Shown: positions 8,698 to 16,750, counted from the stretch's first letter. The stretch is 64,000 nucleotides of DNA from Streptomyces diastatochromogenes (GCF_002242805.1 NZ_MCGQ01000016.1:62481-126480); one strand, 5' to 3'. The notes: a model not told the origin generated them from the sequence alone. Made by a program: numbers and translations.

Positions 8698-9779
8698 GTG
8701 ACGCAGCCTAGGGAGTTCTGGAACGATCGGTCAAGCAATTGTTGCGGTGGCGTCGCGACGTGACCCGGGGCCGGTTTCGTGGCGCGGCCGGGCAGAGCCT
8801 GGACGCGGCCGATGGCGTTGCCGATCAGTTCCGTGAACCACAGGTGCCGGTCGGGGCCGGCCGCGATCTGGAAGGGAACGTCGTCCGCGCCGCCCGGCAC
8901 CGGGAACTCGGTGATCACGCCGGCCGGTGTCACCCGGCCGATGCGGCCGGACTGCTCGGCGAACCAGAGGCTGCCGTCGGGGCCGGGGGTGATGCCGTCC
9001 GGGCCGGCGTCGGCGGACGGCAGCGGGAACTTCGTGATGTGCCCCGCGTGGTCGATCCGCCCCACCGCGTTGGCGCCGGGCGCGGTGAACCACATGGCAC
9101 CGGGGCCCGCGGTGATGTCGAAGGGGAAGTCGAAGTCTCCCAGGGGGAATTCGGTGACCCGGCCGTCCCTGCCGACGCGGCCGATCTTGCCGCTGATCGT
9201 CTCGGTGAACCACACGGTGCCGTCCGGCCCGGCGGCGATGCGGTAGGGGTCGCTGTCCGGCGTCGGGATCGGGTACTCGGTCACGGTGCCGTCGGATGCC
9301 CTCCGCCCGATCTTGTTGGTCCCGGTCTCGGTGAACCACAGCGCGCCGTCCGGGGCGCTGGTGATCCCGGTCGGGCCGCTGTTCGCGGTCGGCAACGGGA
9401 ACTCGGTCACCTGGCCCTTCGTGGTGATCCGGCCGATCTTGTTGCCGAAGATCTCGGTGAACCACAGGGCGCCGTCGCGTCCCCGGGTGATGTCGAAGGG
9501 AAAACTGTCCGGGGTCGGGACCGCGTAGTCGCTGACGGTACCGCCGGTCGTGATGCGCCCGATCCTGGACACCCCCGACTCGGTGAACCACAGCGCCCCG
9601 TCCGGCCCCGCCGTGATGGCGGCGGGGAAGCTGTCGGCGATGGTGGTGATCGGGTACTCCGTCACGCCCCCCACGTCGGCCCGGGCGGGGGCGGCCACCG
9701 CTGTGGCGCCGATCAGACCGCCGACGAACGCCGTCATCAGTCGGGGCGTACGTCGTCGGGACCTCGGGCGGTCGGGCAT
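8607..9779 (-). CDS. Vgb-like secreted beta-propeller protein
   Basis: A 390-residue exported protein of the virginiamycin B lyase-like/NHL propeller type. A Tat-like or Sec signal (RPRSRRRTPRLM, hydrophobic core, AAPARA-D) is followed by seven or so ~42-residue blades with the repeating pattern GPDGALWFTE...IGRITTGG..TEYP. Start at 9779 is set by GGAGAAGG about ten bases upstream; the ATG at 9818 lies inside a hairpin. The last blade ends near NAIGRVQ. After it come about 65 residues of unrelated, low-quality sequence that read through the tetR promoter and 91 bases into tetR. This suggests a lost stop codon. Lyase activity is not proven by the sequence. Confidence 0.8.
   Translation of the reverse strand: MPDRPRSRRRTPRLMTAFVGGLIGATAVAAPARADVGGVTEYPITTIADSFPAAITAGPDGALWFTESGVSRIGRITTGGTVSDYAVPTPDSFPFDITRGRDGALWFTEIFGNKIGRITTKGQVTEFPLPTANSGPTGITSAPDGALWFTETGTNKIGRRASDGTVTEYPIPTPDSDPYRIAAGPDGTVWFTETISGKIGRVGRDGRVTEFPLGDFDFPFDITAGPGAMWFTAPGANAVGRIDHAGHITKFPLPSADAGPDGITPGPDGSLWFAEQSGRIGRVTPAGVITEFPVPGGADDVPFQIAAGPDRHLWFTELIGNAIGRVQALPGRATKPAPGHVATPPQQLLDRSFQNSLGCVTWPGPRSSTPTPHFSQPWSCSGGAATRRPR
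8705..8735 (-). promoter_or_regulatory. tetR promoter with overlapping operator
   Basis: On the minus strand TTGACC (8734-8729), an 18-base spacer and TAGGCT (8710-8705) form a near-ideal Streptomyces vegetative promoter. Expected transcription starts within a base or two of the tetR ATG at 8697, so the message should be leaderless. The operator CTTGACCGATCGTTC (8735-8721) covers the -35 box, as expected for autorepression. All of this lies inside the reading frame of the upstream gene. Confidence 0.7.
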
Positions 9780-9806
9780 GGGGGGCAACCCTTCTCCAGG
9801 AACACC

Positions 9807-9850
9807 GAATCCGGACATGCGGTCAGGAATCTGACTGTATGTCCGGATTC
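9807..9850. terminator. Long 20-bp hairpin, 44-base near-palindrome
   Basis: Arms 9807-9826 and 9831-9850 pair over 20 bases around the loop GAAT. Only two positions differ. In plus-strand RNA both are G-U wobbles; in minus-strand RNA both are A-C mismatches. It lies between the nir operon and the propeller gene, both leftward. It could terminate nir transcripts, block antisense transcription, or be an operator. No T-tract follows. Confidence 0.6.
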
Positions 9851-9897
9851 AGGCTAGGGTTCGCCCCCGGGCCGCACGAGCCGGTTGATCCAAGTGG

Positions 9898-9916
9898 CTG
9901 ACCGGCTCCCGGTCAG
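9898..9916 (-). terminator. Hairpin after nirD
   Basis: CTGACCGG, a three-base loop and CCGGTCAG form a perfect 8-bp stem 42 bases beyond the nirD stop. This is the closest candidate terminator of the nitrite-reductase operon. Confidence 0.6.
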
Positions 9917-9957
9917 GCGGCCCGTACTGCGCGCGTCAGGCGCTGCGCACGTTGCTG

Positions 9958-10308
9958 TCAGGTGCTTCGCACCTGGTACGTCGCCACCCGCACCGACTCG
10001 TCGTCCAGGCACTGCCCGGTCTCCAGGTCGAAGCGCTGCTTGAGCAGCGGGGACGCCACGAACGGGCGGCCCTGATGGGTGCCGGTCAGGCCGCGGGAGA
10101 GGACCGCCGCGCCGCCGAAGGGATCGCGGTTGTCGATGCCGTACAGCCGGCCGTCGCGGTCGCGGAACAGGGCGACCTGGCGGCCGTCCGGCAGCAGGGC
10201 GGCCACGCCCCGGCCGGGCAGCAGCCGGCTCAGGTCGCAGACCGTGAACCATTCCTCCGCGAGCCGGAGCTGCACTTTCAGGTCGGTCGTCTCGGGTGCC
10301 AGGGTCAT
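9958..10308 (-). CDS. nirD: Nitrite reductase small subunit NirD
   Basis: A 116-residue Rieske-like small subunit of assimilatory NADH-dependent nitrite reductase. It shows WFTVCDLSRLLPGRGVAALL at the start, followed by VALFRDRDGRLYGIDNRDPF and PLLKQRFDLETGQCLDDE. The family keeps the Rieske fold but lacks the cluster ligands, and here too the Cys-His pairs are absent. Its ATG overlaps the nirB stop by four bases (ATGA), so the subunits are translationally coupled. Acts in the cytoplasm with NirB to reduce nitrite to ammonium. Confidence 0.95.
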   Translation of the reverse strand: MTLAPETTDLKVQLRLAEEWFTVCDLSRLLPGRGVAALLPDGRQVALFRDRDGRLYGIDNRDPFGGAAVLSRGLTGTHQGRPFVASPLLKQRFDLETGQCLDDESVRVATYQVRST

Positions 10309-12911
10309 CGCTGGGCGCTTCCTTCCAGGGGACGGTGGCCGATGGTCAGCAGCGGCAGGTCGGGCTTGATCTGGTCGCGCTCGGGCACGAAGCCGACGAC
10401 CGGGTCGGGGGTGTCCGGCGCGTTGACGAAGGACACGAACCGGGCGAGCTTCTCGGGGTCGTTGATGGTGGTCGCCCACTCGTCGGCGTAGTGCGCCACG
10501 TGGTCCGCCATCAGGGACTCCAGCTCCTCGCAGATGCCGAGGGAGTCCTCCACGACCACGTCGCGCACGTGGTCCAGGCCGCCGGGGATCCGCTCCAGCC
10601 AGGTGGAGGTGCGCTCCAGCCGGTCGGCGGTGCGGATGTAGAACATCAGGAACCGGTCGATCAGGCGGACCAGTTCGGCGTCGGTGAGGTCCTGCGCCAG
10701 CAGGTCCGCGTGGCGCGGGGTGGCGCCGCCGTTGCCGCCGACGTACAGGTTCCAGCCGTTGGAGGTGGCGATCACGCCGAAGTCCTTCGACTGGGCCTCC
10801 GCGCACTCGCGGGCGCAGCCGGAGACCGCCGACTTGAGCTTGTGCGGGGAGCGCAGGCCCCGGTAGCGCAGCTCCAGGTCGATCGCCATGCGGACCGAGT
10901 CCTGGACGCCGTAGCGGCACCAGGTCTGCCCGACGCAGGACTTCACCGTGCGCAGCGCCTTGCCGTAGGCGTGGCCCGACTCGAAGCCGGCGTCCACCAG
11001 GCGGGTCCAGATCAGCGGGAGCTGCTCGACCCGCGCGCCGAACATGTCGATCCGCTGACCGCCGGTGATCTTCGTGTAGAGGCCGAAGTCGCGGGCGATC
11101 TCACCGATCACGATCAGGCCCTCGGGGGTGATCTCACCGCCGGGGATGCGCGGGACGACCGAGTACGAGCCGTTCTTCTGGAGGTTGGCCAGGAAGTGGT
11201 CGTTGCTGTCCTGCAGGGCCGCCTGCTCGCCGTCCAGGACATAGCCGCTCGCGCCGATCGTCGGGGCGAGGGAGGCGATGATCGACGCCACTGCCGGCTT
11301 GCAGACCTCGCAGCCGCCGCCGCCCCGGGCCTCCTCGCGGCCGTAGCGGTCGAGCAGGTCCTGGTAGGTGTTGATGCGCAGGGCGAGGACGATCTCGTAC
11401 AGCTCCTCGCGGGTCTGCCCGAAGCAGCCGCACAGGCCCTTGTCGACCTCGACGCCGGAGGCCTCCAGCTCGGCGGTGACCAGCTGGCCGAGCACCTTGA
11501 CGCAACTGCCGCAGCCCGTACCGGCCTTGGTGCACTTCTTCACCTCGGGCACGGTCGTGCACCGGTGGTCGGTGACCGCGCCGCGGATCGTGCCCTTGGA
11601 CACGTTGTGGCAGGAGCAGATGATCGCCTCGTCCGGCAGCGCGGACGGGCCGAGCTGGGCCCCCGAGCCCGCTCCGGCGGGCAGGACGAGCGACTCGGGG
11701 GAGATGGGCGGGACCGAACCGGTCAGGGCGCGCAGGGTGCCGTACGCGTCCGCGTCGCCGACCAGGATGCCGCCGAGCAGCGTGCCGTCCCGGCCGATGA
11801 CCAGCTTCTTGTACAGGCCCGCGCGGGAGTCGGAGTAGACGACGTCCAGGCAGTCCTCGGTGGCGCCGTGCGCGTCACCGAAGGAGGCCACGTCCACACC
11901 GAGCAGCTTCAGCTTGGTGGACAGGTCGGCACCGGTGAACGTCAACTGATCAGCCTCGTCGGCGGCGATGGTCGCGGCGGCCGTCGCGGCCTGCTCGTAG
12001 CCGGGGGCCACCAGGCCGTAGACCCGGCCGTCGGCGGCCAGCGCGCACTCGCCGATCGCGAAGACGTGCGGGTCGGAGACGGTACGGCACTGCTCGTCGA
12101 CGGCGATGCCGCCGCGCTCGCCGACGGTCAGGCCGCAGTCGCGGGCCAGCTGGTCGCGGGGGCGGACACCGGCGCTGAACACCACCATGTCGGTGGCGAG
12201 TTCGGAGCCGTCGGACAGCTTCATGCCGGTGACGGCACCGTCCGAGCCGACCACGATCTCCTGCGTGCCGACGCCCGTGTGGACGCTCAGGCCCATCTCC
12301 TCGATGGTGCGCAGGAGCGCGGCGCCGCCGCCCTCGTCGACCTGGACCGGCATCAGCCGGGGCGCGAACTCCACGATGTGGGAGGTGAGTCCGAGCCCCT
12401 TCAGCGCACCGGCCGCCTCGAGCCCCAGCAGACCGCCGCCGACCACCGCACCGACCGTGGCCTTCGACTTCGCGTACGCCTCGATCGCGAGCAGGTCCTC
12501 GATCGTGCGGTAGACGAAGCAGCCCTCGGCGTCCTTGTTGGGGACGGGGGGTACGAAGGGGTACGAGCCCGTGGCGAGGACGAGGGCGTCGTACTCGAAG
12601 ACCTGGCCGGACCTGGCGGTGACCTTCTTCGCCTCGCGGTCGATGGTCTCCGCGGGGTCACCGACGTACAGCTCGATGCCGTGCGTGGCGATGAACTCCA
12701 TGTCGGTCATGGAGAGGTCCTCGGGCGTCTTGCCCGAGAAGTACGAGGTGAGGGCGACGCGGTCGTACGCGGGACGCGGCTCCTCGCACAGCACGACCAC
12801 GCGGTGCGTGGCGGTCAGGCCGCGCTCGGCGAGCGCTTCGAGGAAGCGCTGGCCGACCATGCCGTGGCCGACGAGCACGATCGTGGGGGTGGCCCCCAGG
12901 GTGGCGGTCAT
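10305..12911 (-). CDS. nirB: Nitrite reductase large subunit NirB
   Basis: An 868-residue NADH-dependent assimilatory nitrite reductase. The order is: FAD/NAD domain (IVLVGHGMVGQRFLEAL at the N-terminus, ATGSYPFVPP, VGGGLLGLEAAG); a BFD-type [2Fe-2S] region with CSCHNVSKG and CTKAGTGCGSC; a second cysteine pair CEVCKPAV; then the sulfite/nitrite reductase half. In that half CVGQTWCRYG and SGCARECAE supply the four cysteines that ligate the 4Fe-4S-sirohaem centre. The ATG at 12911 overlaps the upstream FAD gene's stop by one base. It reduces nitrite to ammonium with six electrons. Likely controlled through the GlnR-like region upstream of the operon. Confidence 0.97.
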   Translation of the reverse strand: MTATLGATPTIVLVGHGMVGQRFLEALAERGLTATHRVVVLCEEPRPAYDRVALTSYFSGKTPEDLSMTDMEFIATHGIELYVGDPAETIDREAKKVTARSGQVFEYDALVLATGSYPFVPPVPNKDAEGCFVYRTIEDLLAIEAYAKSKATVGAVVGGGLLGLEAAGALKGLGLTSHIVEFAPRLMPVQVDEGGGAALLRTIEEMGLSVHTGVGTQEIVVGSDGAVTGMKLSDGSELATDMVVFSAGVRPRDQLARDCGLTVGERGGIAVDEQCRTVSDPHVFAIGECALAADGRVYGLVAPGYEQAATAAATIAADEADQLTFTGADLSTKLKLLGVDVASFGDAHGATEDCLDVVYSDSRAGLYKKLVIGRDGTLLGGILVGDADAYGTLRALTGSVPPISPESLVLPAGAGSGAQLGPSALPDEAIICSCHNVSKGTIRGAVTDHRCTTVPEVKKCTKAGTGCGSCVKVLGQLVTAELEASGVEVDKGLCGCFGQTREELYEIVLALRINTYQDLLDRYGREEARGGGGCEVCKPAVASIIASLAPTIGASGYVLDGEQAALQDSNDHFLANLQKNGSYSVVPRIPGGEITPEGLIVIGEIARDFGLYTKITGGQRIDMFGARVEQLPLIWTRLVDAGFESGHAYGKALRTVKSCVGQTWCRYGVQDSVRMAIDLELRYRGLRSPHKLKSAVSGCARECAEAQSKDFGVIATSNGWNLYVGGNGGATPRHADLLAQDLTDAELVRLIDRFLMFYIRTADRLERTSTWLERIPGGLDHVRDVVVEDSLGICEELESLMADHVAHYADEWATTINDPEKLARFVSFVNAPDTPDPVVGFVPERDQIKPDLPLLTIGHRPLEGSAQR

Positions 12912-14125
12912 CAGGAGCCTCCATCGTTGGTGAGCAGGTGGAGCAGGGGGCCGTCGTCGGGGAGCGGCTCTGCTCCCTCCCAGGCGCGGGCGAGCGCGCC
13001 GACGGTGCCGAGTTCGCCGACGAGGACCCCGCCGACCAGGCGGTCGTCGCGGACGACGACCTTGCGGTAGGTGCCCCGGGTGGCGTCGGTGAGCTGCACG
13101 ACGTCGTCGCCGGGGCGGGGTTCGGTCTCGCCGAACGCGGCGAGGTCGAAGGGGGAGTCGGGACCGGTCAGGGTCAGCCGGGTCAGGGCGCGGGTGCCCG
13201 TGTAGCGGGCGTTCGCGTCTCCGGCGAGCAACTCGGCGAGCAGGTCGGCTTGTTCGAGGGCCGGGGCGGCGAGGCCGTAGACCGTGCCGTCGTGCTGGGC
13301 GCAGTCGCCGATGGCGTGGATGTGCGGGTCGGAGGTGCGCAGCTCGTCGTCGACGAGGACGCCCTTGTGGACGGCGAGGCCCGCCTGCTCCGCCAGACCC
13401 GCGCGGGGCCGTACCCCGCAGGCGAGGACGACGAGGTCGGCGTCGAGGGCGTACCCGTCGGCCATCTCCACCGAGCGGACCGCGCCGCCGACGCAGCGCA
13501 CGTCCCGCACCCGGCACTCGGTGTGCACCTCGACGCCCAGGTCCTTCAGGTGCCGCAGCACCAGCCGGGAGGCGTTCGGGTCGAGCTGGCGCTCCATGAG
13601 CCGCTCGGCCTGCTGGGCGAGGACCACCTGGGCGCCGCGCACGGCCAGCGCGCGGGCCGCGGAGACCCCGAGCAGCCCGCCGCCGATGACGACCGCCCGC
13701 ACCCCCGGGCGTACCGCCTTGGACAGGCCCAGGCAGTCGTCCATCGTGCGGAACGCGTGCACGCCCTCCGGGAGCTGGTGGTCAGGGGTGAACAGGCCGC
13801 GCAGCGGCGGCAGCACGGGGTTGGAGCCGGTGGCCAGCACCAGCGTGTCGTATGCGATCGAGGTGCCGTCGGCGCACTGCAGCTGCCGCGCCGTGCGGTC
13901 GATGCCGGTGACCCGGGTGCGCACCAGGCCGCCGGGCGCGGGGAGGGCGATCACCTCCGGGGCGTACCGGCGGGCCAGCACCTCGGCGAGCAGCACCCGG
14001 TTGTACGGCCGGTGCTCCTCGTCGCCGACGAGCAGCGCGGGCGTGCCCAGCTCACCGAGCCGCCGGGCGAGCCGTACGCCCGCGAGGCCGGCGCCGATCA
14101 CCACCACACGCGTATTCGAGGTCAT
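12911..14125 (-). CDS. FAD/NAD(P)-dependent oxidoreductase of the nitrite-reductase operon
   Basis: A 404-residue flavoprotein similar to the N-terminal half of NirB. It has VVVIGAGLAGVRLARRLGEL for FAD, LATGSNPVLPPL, a second dinucleotide motif VVIGGGLLGVSAARAL for NAD(P)H, and HAIGDCAQHDG closing the FAD site. It lacks the Fe-S and sirohaem domains. As first gene of the operon with nirB and nirD it probably supplies electrons to nitrate or nitrite reduction. Since nasA in this window has no reductase partner beside it, this protein is a candidate electron donor to NasA. The role is inferred; the fold is certain. Confidence 0.9.
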   Translation of the reverse strand: MTSNTRVVVIGAGLAGVRLARRLGELGTPALLVGDEEHRPYNRVLLAEVLARRYAPEVIALPAPGGLVRTRVTGIDRTARQLQCADGTSIAYDTLVLATGSNPVLPPLRGLFTPDHQLPEGVHAFRTMDDCLGLSKAVRPGVRAVVIGGGLLGVSAARALAVRGAQVVLAQQAERLMERQLDPNASRLVLRHLKDLGVEVHTECRVRDVRCVGGAVRSVEMADGYALDADLVVLACGVRPRAGLAEQAGLAVHKGVLVDDELRTSDPHIHAIGDCAQHDGTVYGLAAPALEQADLLAELLAGDANARYTGTRALTRLTLTGPDSPFDLAAFGETEPRPGDDVVQLTDATRGTYRKVVVRDDRLVGGVLVGELGTVGALARAWEGAEPLPDDGPLLHLLTNDGGS

Positions 14126-14148
14126 GTAAAGGAGCGTGCGGCCCCGAC

Positions 14149-14186
14149 GTTACCCGGCCGCATCACTCCTGTTTCCCACGAGGAAC
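14149..14186 (-). promoter_or_regulatory. Putative GlnR/NnaR boxes upstream of the nir operon
   Basis: Read on the minus strand, GTTCC-TCGTGG-GAAAC (14186-14171) fits the GlnR pattern gTnAc-n6-GaAAc with one mismatch. A further GTAAC (14153-14149) keeps the 11-base period typical of multi-box GlnR sites. The boxes lie 24-61 bases before the first start codon of the operon. GlnR control of nirB is known in S. coelicolor; the site itself is my reading. Confidence 0.45.
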
Positions 14187-14254
14187 GCTGCCCTCAGCGG
14201 GGGCGGAGCGGGGGTGTGAGGGTCCCGTGCGGGCGGCTGGGGGCGCTGTGAGGT

Positions 14255-14875
14255 TCAGCGGCTGCCCGTCAGATGGGCGAAGACCACCACGTTGCCCTGG
14301 TAGCCGGTGGCCTTCGAGTAGGTGCCGCCGCAGGTGATGACCCGCAGCTCGGGGCGCGCCGCCGCGCCGTACACCTTCTCGTCGGGGAAGTTCCGGGCCG
14401 CGTACACCTCCACCGCGTCCACGCTGAACACCGCGGTGCTGCCGTCCTTGCGGTCCACCTCGATGACGGCGCCCCGCTTCAGGGCACCGAGGTTGTAGAA
14501 GACGGCGGGGCCCTCGGTGTTGTCGACGTGGCCCGCGACGATCGCGGTGCCCGTCTCGCCGGGCGTGGTGCCGGCCTCGTACCAGCCGGCCAGGTTCTTC
14601 TCCGCGGCGGGCGGCACGTCCAGGCTTCCGGCGCTGGTGAGCGCGAGGCCCATCAGCGGGGCGTTCACCTTGATCGTGGGGATGCGGATCCGGGTGGGCG
14701 GGGACGGGTCGAGCGCGGGTGACGTGAGCCGCTCCTCGCCGGGGTCGGGGCGGCCCTCGGCGGCCGTCGGCTGCGGCGGCGCGTGCGTCGCGGCCCCCGC
14801 GCCGAGCAGCCACACCGCCGAGCCGAGGGCTACGACGGTGATCGCGGCTATGGCGGTGTCCCCGATCCTGCGCAT
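14255..14875 (-). CDS. Class F sortase
   Basis: A 206-residue membrane-anchored transpeptidase-fold protein. One N-terminal helix (residues 8-30) anchors it, followed by a Pro-rich linker and the sortase barrel. His116 in AIVAGHVDNTEGP and Cys182 in VITCGGTY are the catalytic pair. The position where an arginine usually stands after the cysteine reads SKATGY, so Lys188 may replace it. Start at 14875 is set by GGAGAGGGG six bases upstream. It follows a membrane-anchored secreted protein gene in the same direction. Class F sortases are common in actinobacteria, and their substrates are mostly unknown. Confidence 0.9.
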   Translation of the reverse strand: MRRIGDTAIAAITVVALGSAVWLLGAGAATHAPPQPTAAEGRPDPGEERLTSPALDPSPPTRIRIPTIKVNAPLMGLALTSAGSLDVPPAAEKNLAGWYEAGTTPGETGTAIVAGHVDNTEGPAVFYNLGALKRGAVIEVDRKDGSTAVFSVDAVEVYAARNFPDEKVYGAAARPELRVITCGGTYSKATGYQGNVVVFAHLTGSR

Positions 14876-14942
14876 ACGAAACCCCTCTCCCGGAGGCGAG
14901 CCTCCCGCGAGGCGGGACTTGGGTGGATCCCTGATGCGGACC

Positions 14943-14990
14943 CCCGTCCCCCTCCGAGCCGCGAGGGGCATCGGACCCGGAGGGGGCGGG
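14943..14990 (-). terminator. GC-rich hairpin between secreted protein and sortase genes
   Basis: CCCCCTCCG (14948-14956) pairs with CGGAGGGGG (14978-14986), extended by four more pairs across a one-base bulge. Nearer the sortase, GGAGGC/GCCTCC (14892-14905) and CCCGC/GCGGG (14904-14916) share bases and cannot both form. Partial termination or attenuation before the sortase gene is possible. Confidence 0.5.
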
Positions 14991-15028
14991 ACTTGCGGTA
15001 CCGGCGGACGGACAGCGGAGGGTGTCCG

Positions 15029-15583
15029 TCAGATCCCGTCGCCTCTCGCCCGGCGATGCAGGAGCCAGGTACCGCCCGCGGCGGCGACGGCCAGAGCCGC
15101 CACACCCGCCGTGGTCTGCACGGGGTCGGTGCCGAGTGCGCCGCCGACCCCCGTCTTCACACTTCCGCGCGGCTGCACCTGCTCGTGCGCCGCGCCCAAC
15201 GCCACGACCAGGTCGCCCGTGACCTGCTTGGCGCCCTCGGCGCACTTCGCGACGATCTCGTACGTCCCCGGCTGCGCGCTCGACGGCACCCGGAACTGTC
15301 CGATCGCCTCGCCCTCGTGCGTGCTGGGTGCCAGCGGGAACGTCCCGGCGCCGACCGCGCCCGCGTCCCCGACCGCCATGCCCTTGTCCCCGCAGGCCGC
15401 CGTGTTCACGGTGACCTGGGTGCCCGGCAGGGTGGTGGACGGGTACACCTGCAGACTGCCGGCGAGGGAGCCGAAGGGGCGCGCCGCCGTGTCTACTGCC
15501 TCGCCGTAGGCCGGTGCCGTGGCGAGTCCCGCCGCGGCGACGGCGAGCGAGGTACCGGTCAGCAGACGGGCGGTGCGTCGCAT
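15029..15583 (-). CDS. Secreted, C-terminally membrane-anchored protein next to sortase
   Basis: A 184-residue protein with signal peptide (MRRTARLLTGTSLAVAAAG, cleavage near APAYG) and an Ig-like or carboxypeptidase-like extracellular domain (LQVYPSTTLPGTQVTVNTAAC). Two cysteines at AACGD and AKCAEG probably form a disulphide. A C-terminal helix (VAALAVAAAGGTWLL) ends in HRRARGDGI. That tail resembles a sorting signal, but no LPxTG or LAxTG stands before the helix, so it is probably simply membrane-bound. GGGGAG precedes the ATG at 15583. Pairing with a class F sortase gene is a recurrent Streptomyces arrangement; the functional link is unknown. Confidence 0.82.
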   Translation of the reverse strand: MRRTARLLTGTSLAVAAAGLATAPAYGEAVDTAARPFGSLAGSLQVYPSTTLPGTQVTVNTAACGDKGMAVGDAGAVGAGTFPLAPSTHEGEAIGQFRVPSSAQPGTYEIVAKCAEGAKQVTGDLVVALGAAHEQVQPRGSVKTGVGGALGTDPVQTTAGVAALAVAAAGGTWLLHRRARGDGI

Positions 15584-15870
15584 GGTGCTCCCCAGGGCTG
15601 GTCCGACTCGTTGATCCGACTCGTACAGGGGCGCGCCCCTGCCCTTCCGAGGTAAGTCGCACTCGAGCCCGTCCGCTTCCTGAAACACCGTCAGAAATGC
15701 GATGAACGGGTGGCGCCCGCGACCCCCGCGCGGCCTAGTGGGGGCCGAGTTCCGGCAGGTCGCGGGCGTGCGCGAGAGGTCGTATGAAAAAAGCACAAAT
15801 GGCACCCCGGTCGGCGGTGAACGGGTGACCGGGGGTGGCCGCGTGACGCTGCCTCACGAAACTCCCGCGG

Positions 15871-16596
15871 CTAGCGCGGCAGTCGCAGGGCCAGTCCGTC
15901 CAGGACGACATCCAGTCCGTAGGCGAACTTGGCGTCCCGGTCCCGGGCGGGGTCACGGGGCGTGGGCTCGGCGTAGGAGGCGGCGAGATTGGTGTGGCCG
16001 GCGGCGGCCTCCTGGGCGGCGGGCATCAGCCGGTCGATGAACTCGGCCTCCGTCTGCCCGGACCGGGCGACCGTGGTGAGCCAGGCGGCCTCGGTGGTGC
16101 TCATGCCGAGCGTGTACGCCAGCAGGGTGCTGATCGCCTGATCGGGCTCGGGGAAGCCGGCCGAGGTGAACAGCGCGGCGAGCCGCTCGGAGAACGACAT
16201 CAGGTTGGGGCCCAGGTAGACGAGTCCGGCCTGGCCCATCACCGAGGACACCCAGGGGTGCCTGAGGGCGGTCGCGCGGAAGGACTGCGCGGCCTCGGCC
16301 ACGGCGGCCCGCCAGTCGGGGTCGGCGCCGGCCGGCACCCGGATCTCGGCCGCGACCTCGTCCACGGCCAGCTCCATCAGCTCGTCCTTGGTGGCCACGT
16401 GCCGGTACAGGGAGGTCGCGCCGGCGTTCAGGCGGGCGCCGAGCTTGCGCATGCTGAGCGCCTCGACGCCGTCCGCGTCCAGCATCGCCACCGCCTCGCG
16501 CACGATCGACTCCCGGCTGAGCGAGGGCTGTTCGGGTTCGCGCCGCTCCCGGGCCCACACGGAGGGGATCGGGTTCGGCTTGGTCCTGGCGGCCAT
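15871..16596 (-). CDS. TetR family regulator of the divergent MFS gene
   Basis: A 241-residue TetR-class repressor. The helix-turn-helix lies around residues 45-65 (GVEALSMRKLGARLNAGATS followed by LYRHVATKDELMELAVDEVA). That reading matches the TetR(C_1) group that usually controls a divergent antibiotic or drug pump. The C-terminal ligand domain contains helices such as ISTLLAYTLGMSTTEAAW. AGGAG lies eight bases before the ATG at 16596. Between this gene and the MFS gene are five copies of one 14-base motif, the probable operators. Ligand unknown. Confidence 0.92.
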   Translation of the reverse strand: MAARTKPNPIPSVWARERREPEQPSLSRESIVREAVAMLDADGVEALSMRKLGARLNAGATSLYRHVATKDELMELAVDEVAAEIRVPAGADPDWRAAVAEAAQSFRATALRHPWVSSVMGQAGLVYLGPNLMSFSERLAALFTSAGFPEPDQAISTLLAYTLGMSTTEAAWLTTVARSGQTEAEFIDRLMPAAQEAAAGHTNLAASYAEPTPRDPARDRDAKFAYGLDVVLDGLALRLPR

Positions 16597-16633
16597 CGGC
16601 GGACTCCTCTGGGTGCGTACTTCGTGCGCATCC

Positions 16634-16733
16634 AGCGTACAGCGTTCAAGGGTTGCGCACACTGTTCCGGGCTGCGTACAGTGTTCGCATCGCAGCCCGG
16701 AACGCTGTACGCATCACCGGAACGGTGTGCGCA
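16634..16733. promoter_or_regulatory. Five-copy operator array between tetR and MFS genes
   Basis: Consensus TGCGYACASYGTTC occurs three times directly (16634-16647, 16654-16667, 16673-16686) and twice inverted (16700-16713, 16720-16733). Neighbouring copies are 19-20 bases apart, about two helical turns, so bound dimers would stack on one face. A further palindrome of the half motif (TGCGTAC-TTC-GTGCGCA, 16614-16630) lies next to the tetR ribosome site. Confidence 0.75.
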
Positions 16734-16750
16734 AGAGAAGAGGGAACCCC

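Noticed and set aside
9779..9818. ATG at 9818 as start of the propeller protein
   Set aside because: It lies in the arm of a 20-bp hairpin without ribosome site; ATG 9779 has GGAGAAGG at proper distance and a better signal peptide.
10296..13070. Long open frame on the plus strand opposite nirB
   Set aside because: It mirrors nirB codon bias (G+C-rich third positions create antisense frames) and its translation is low-complexity without motifs.
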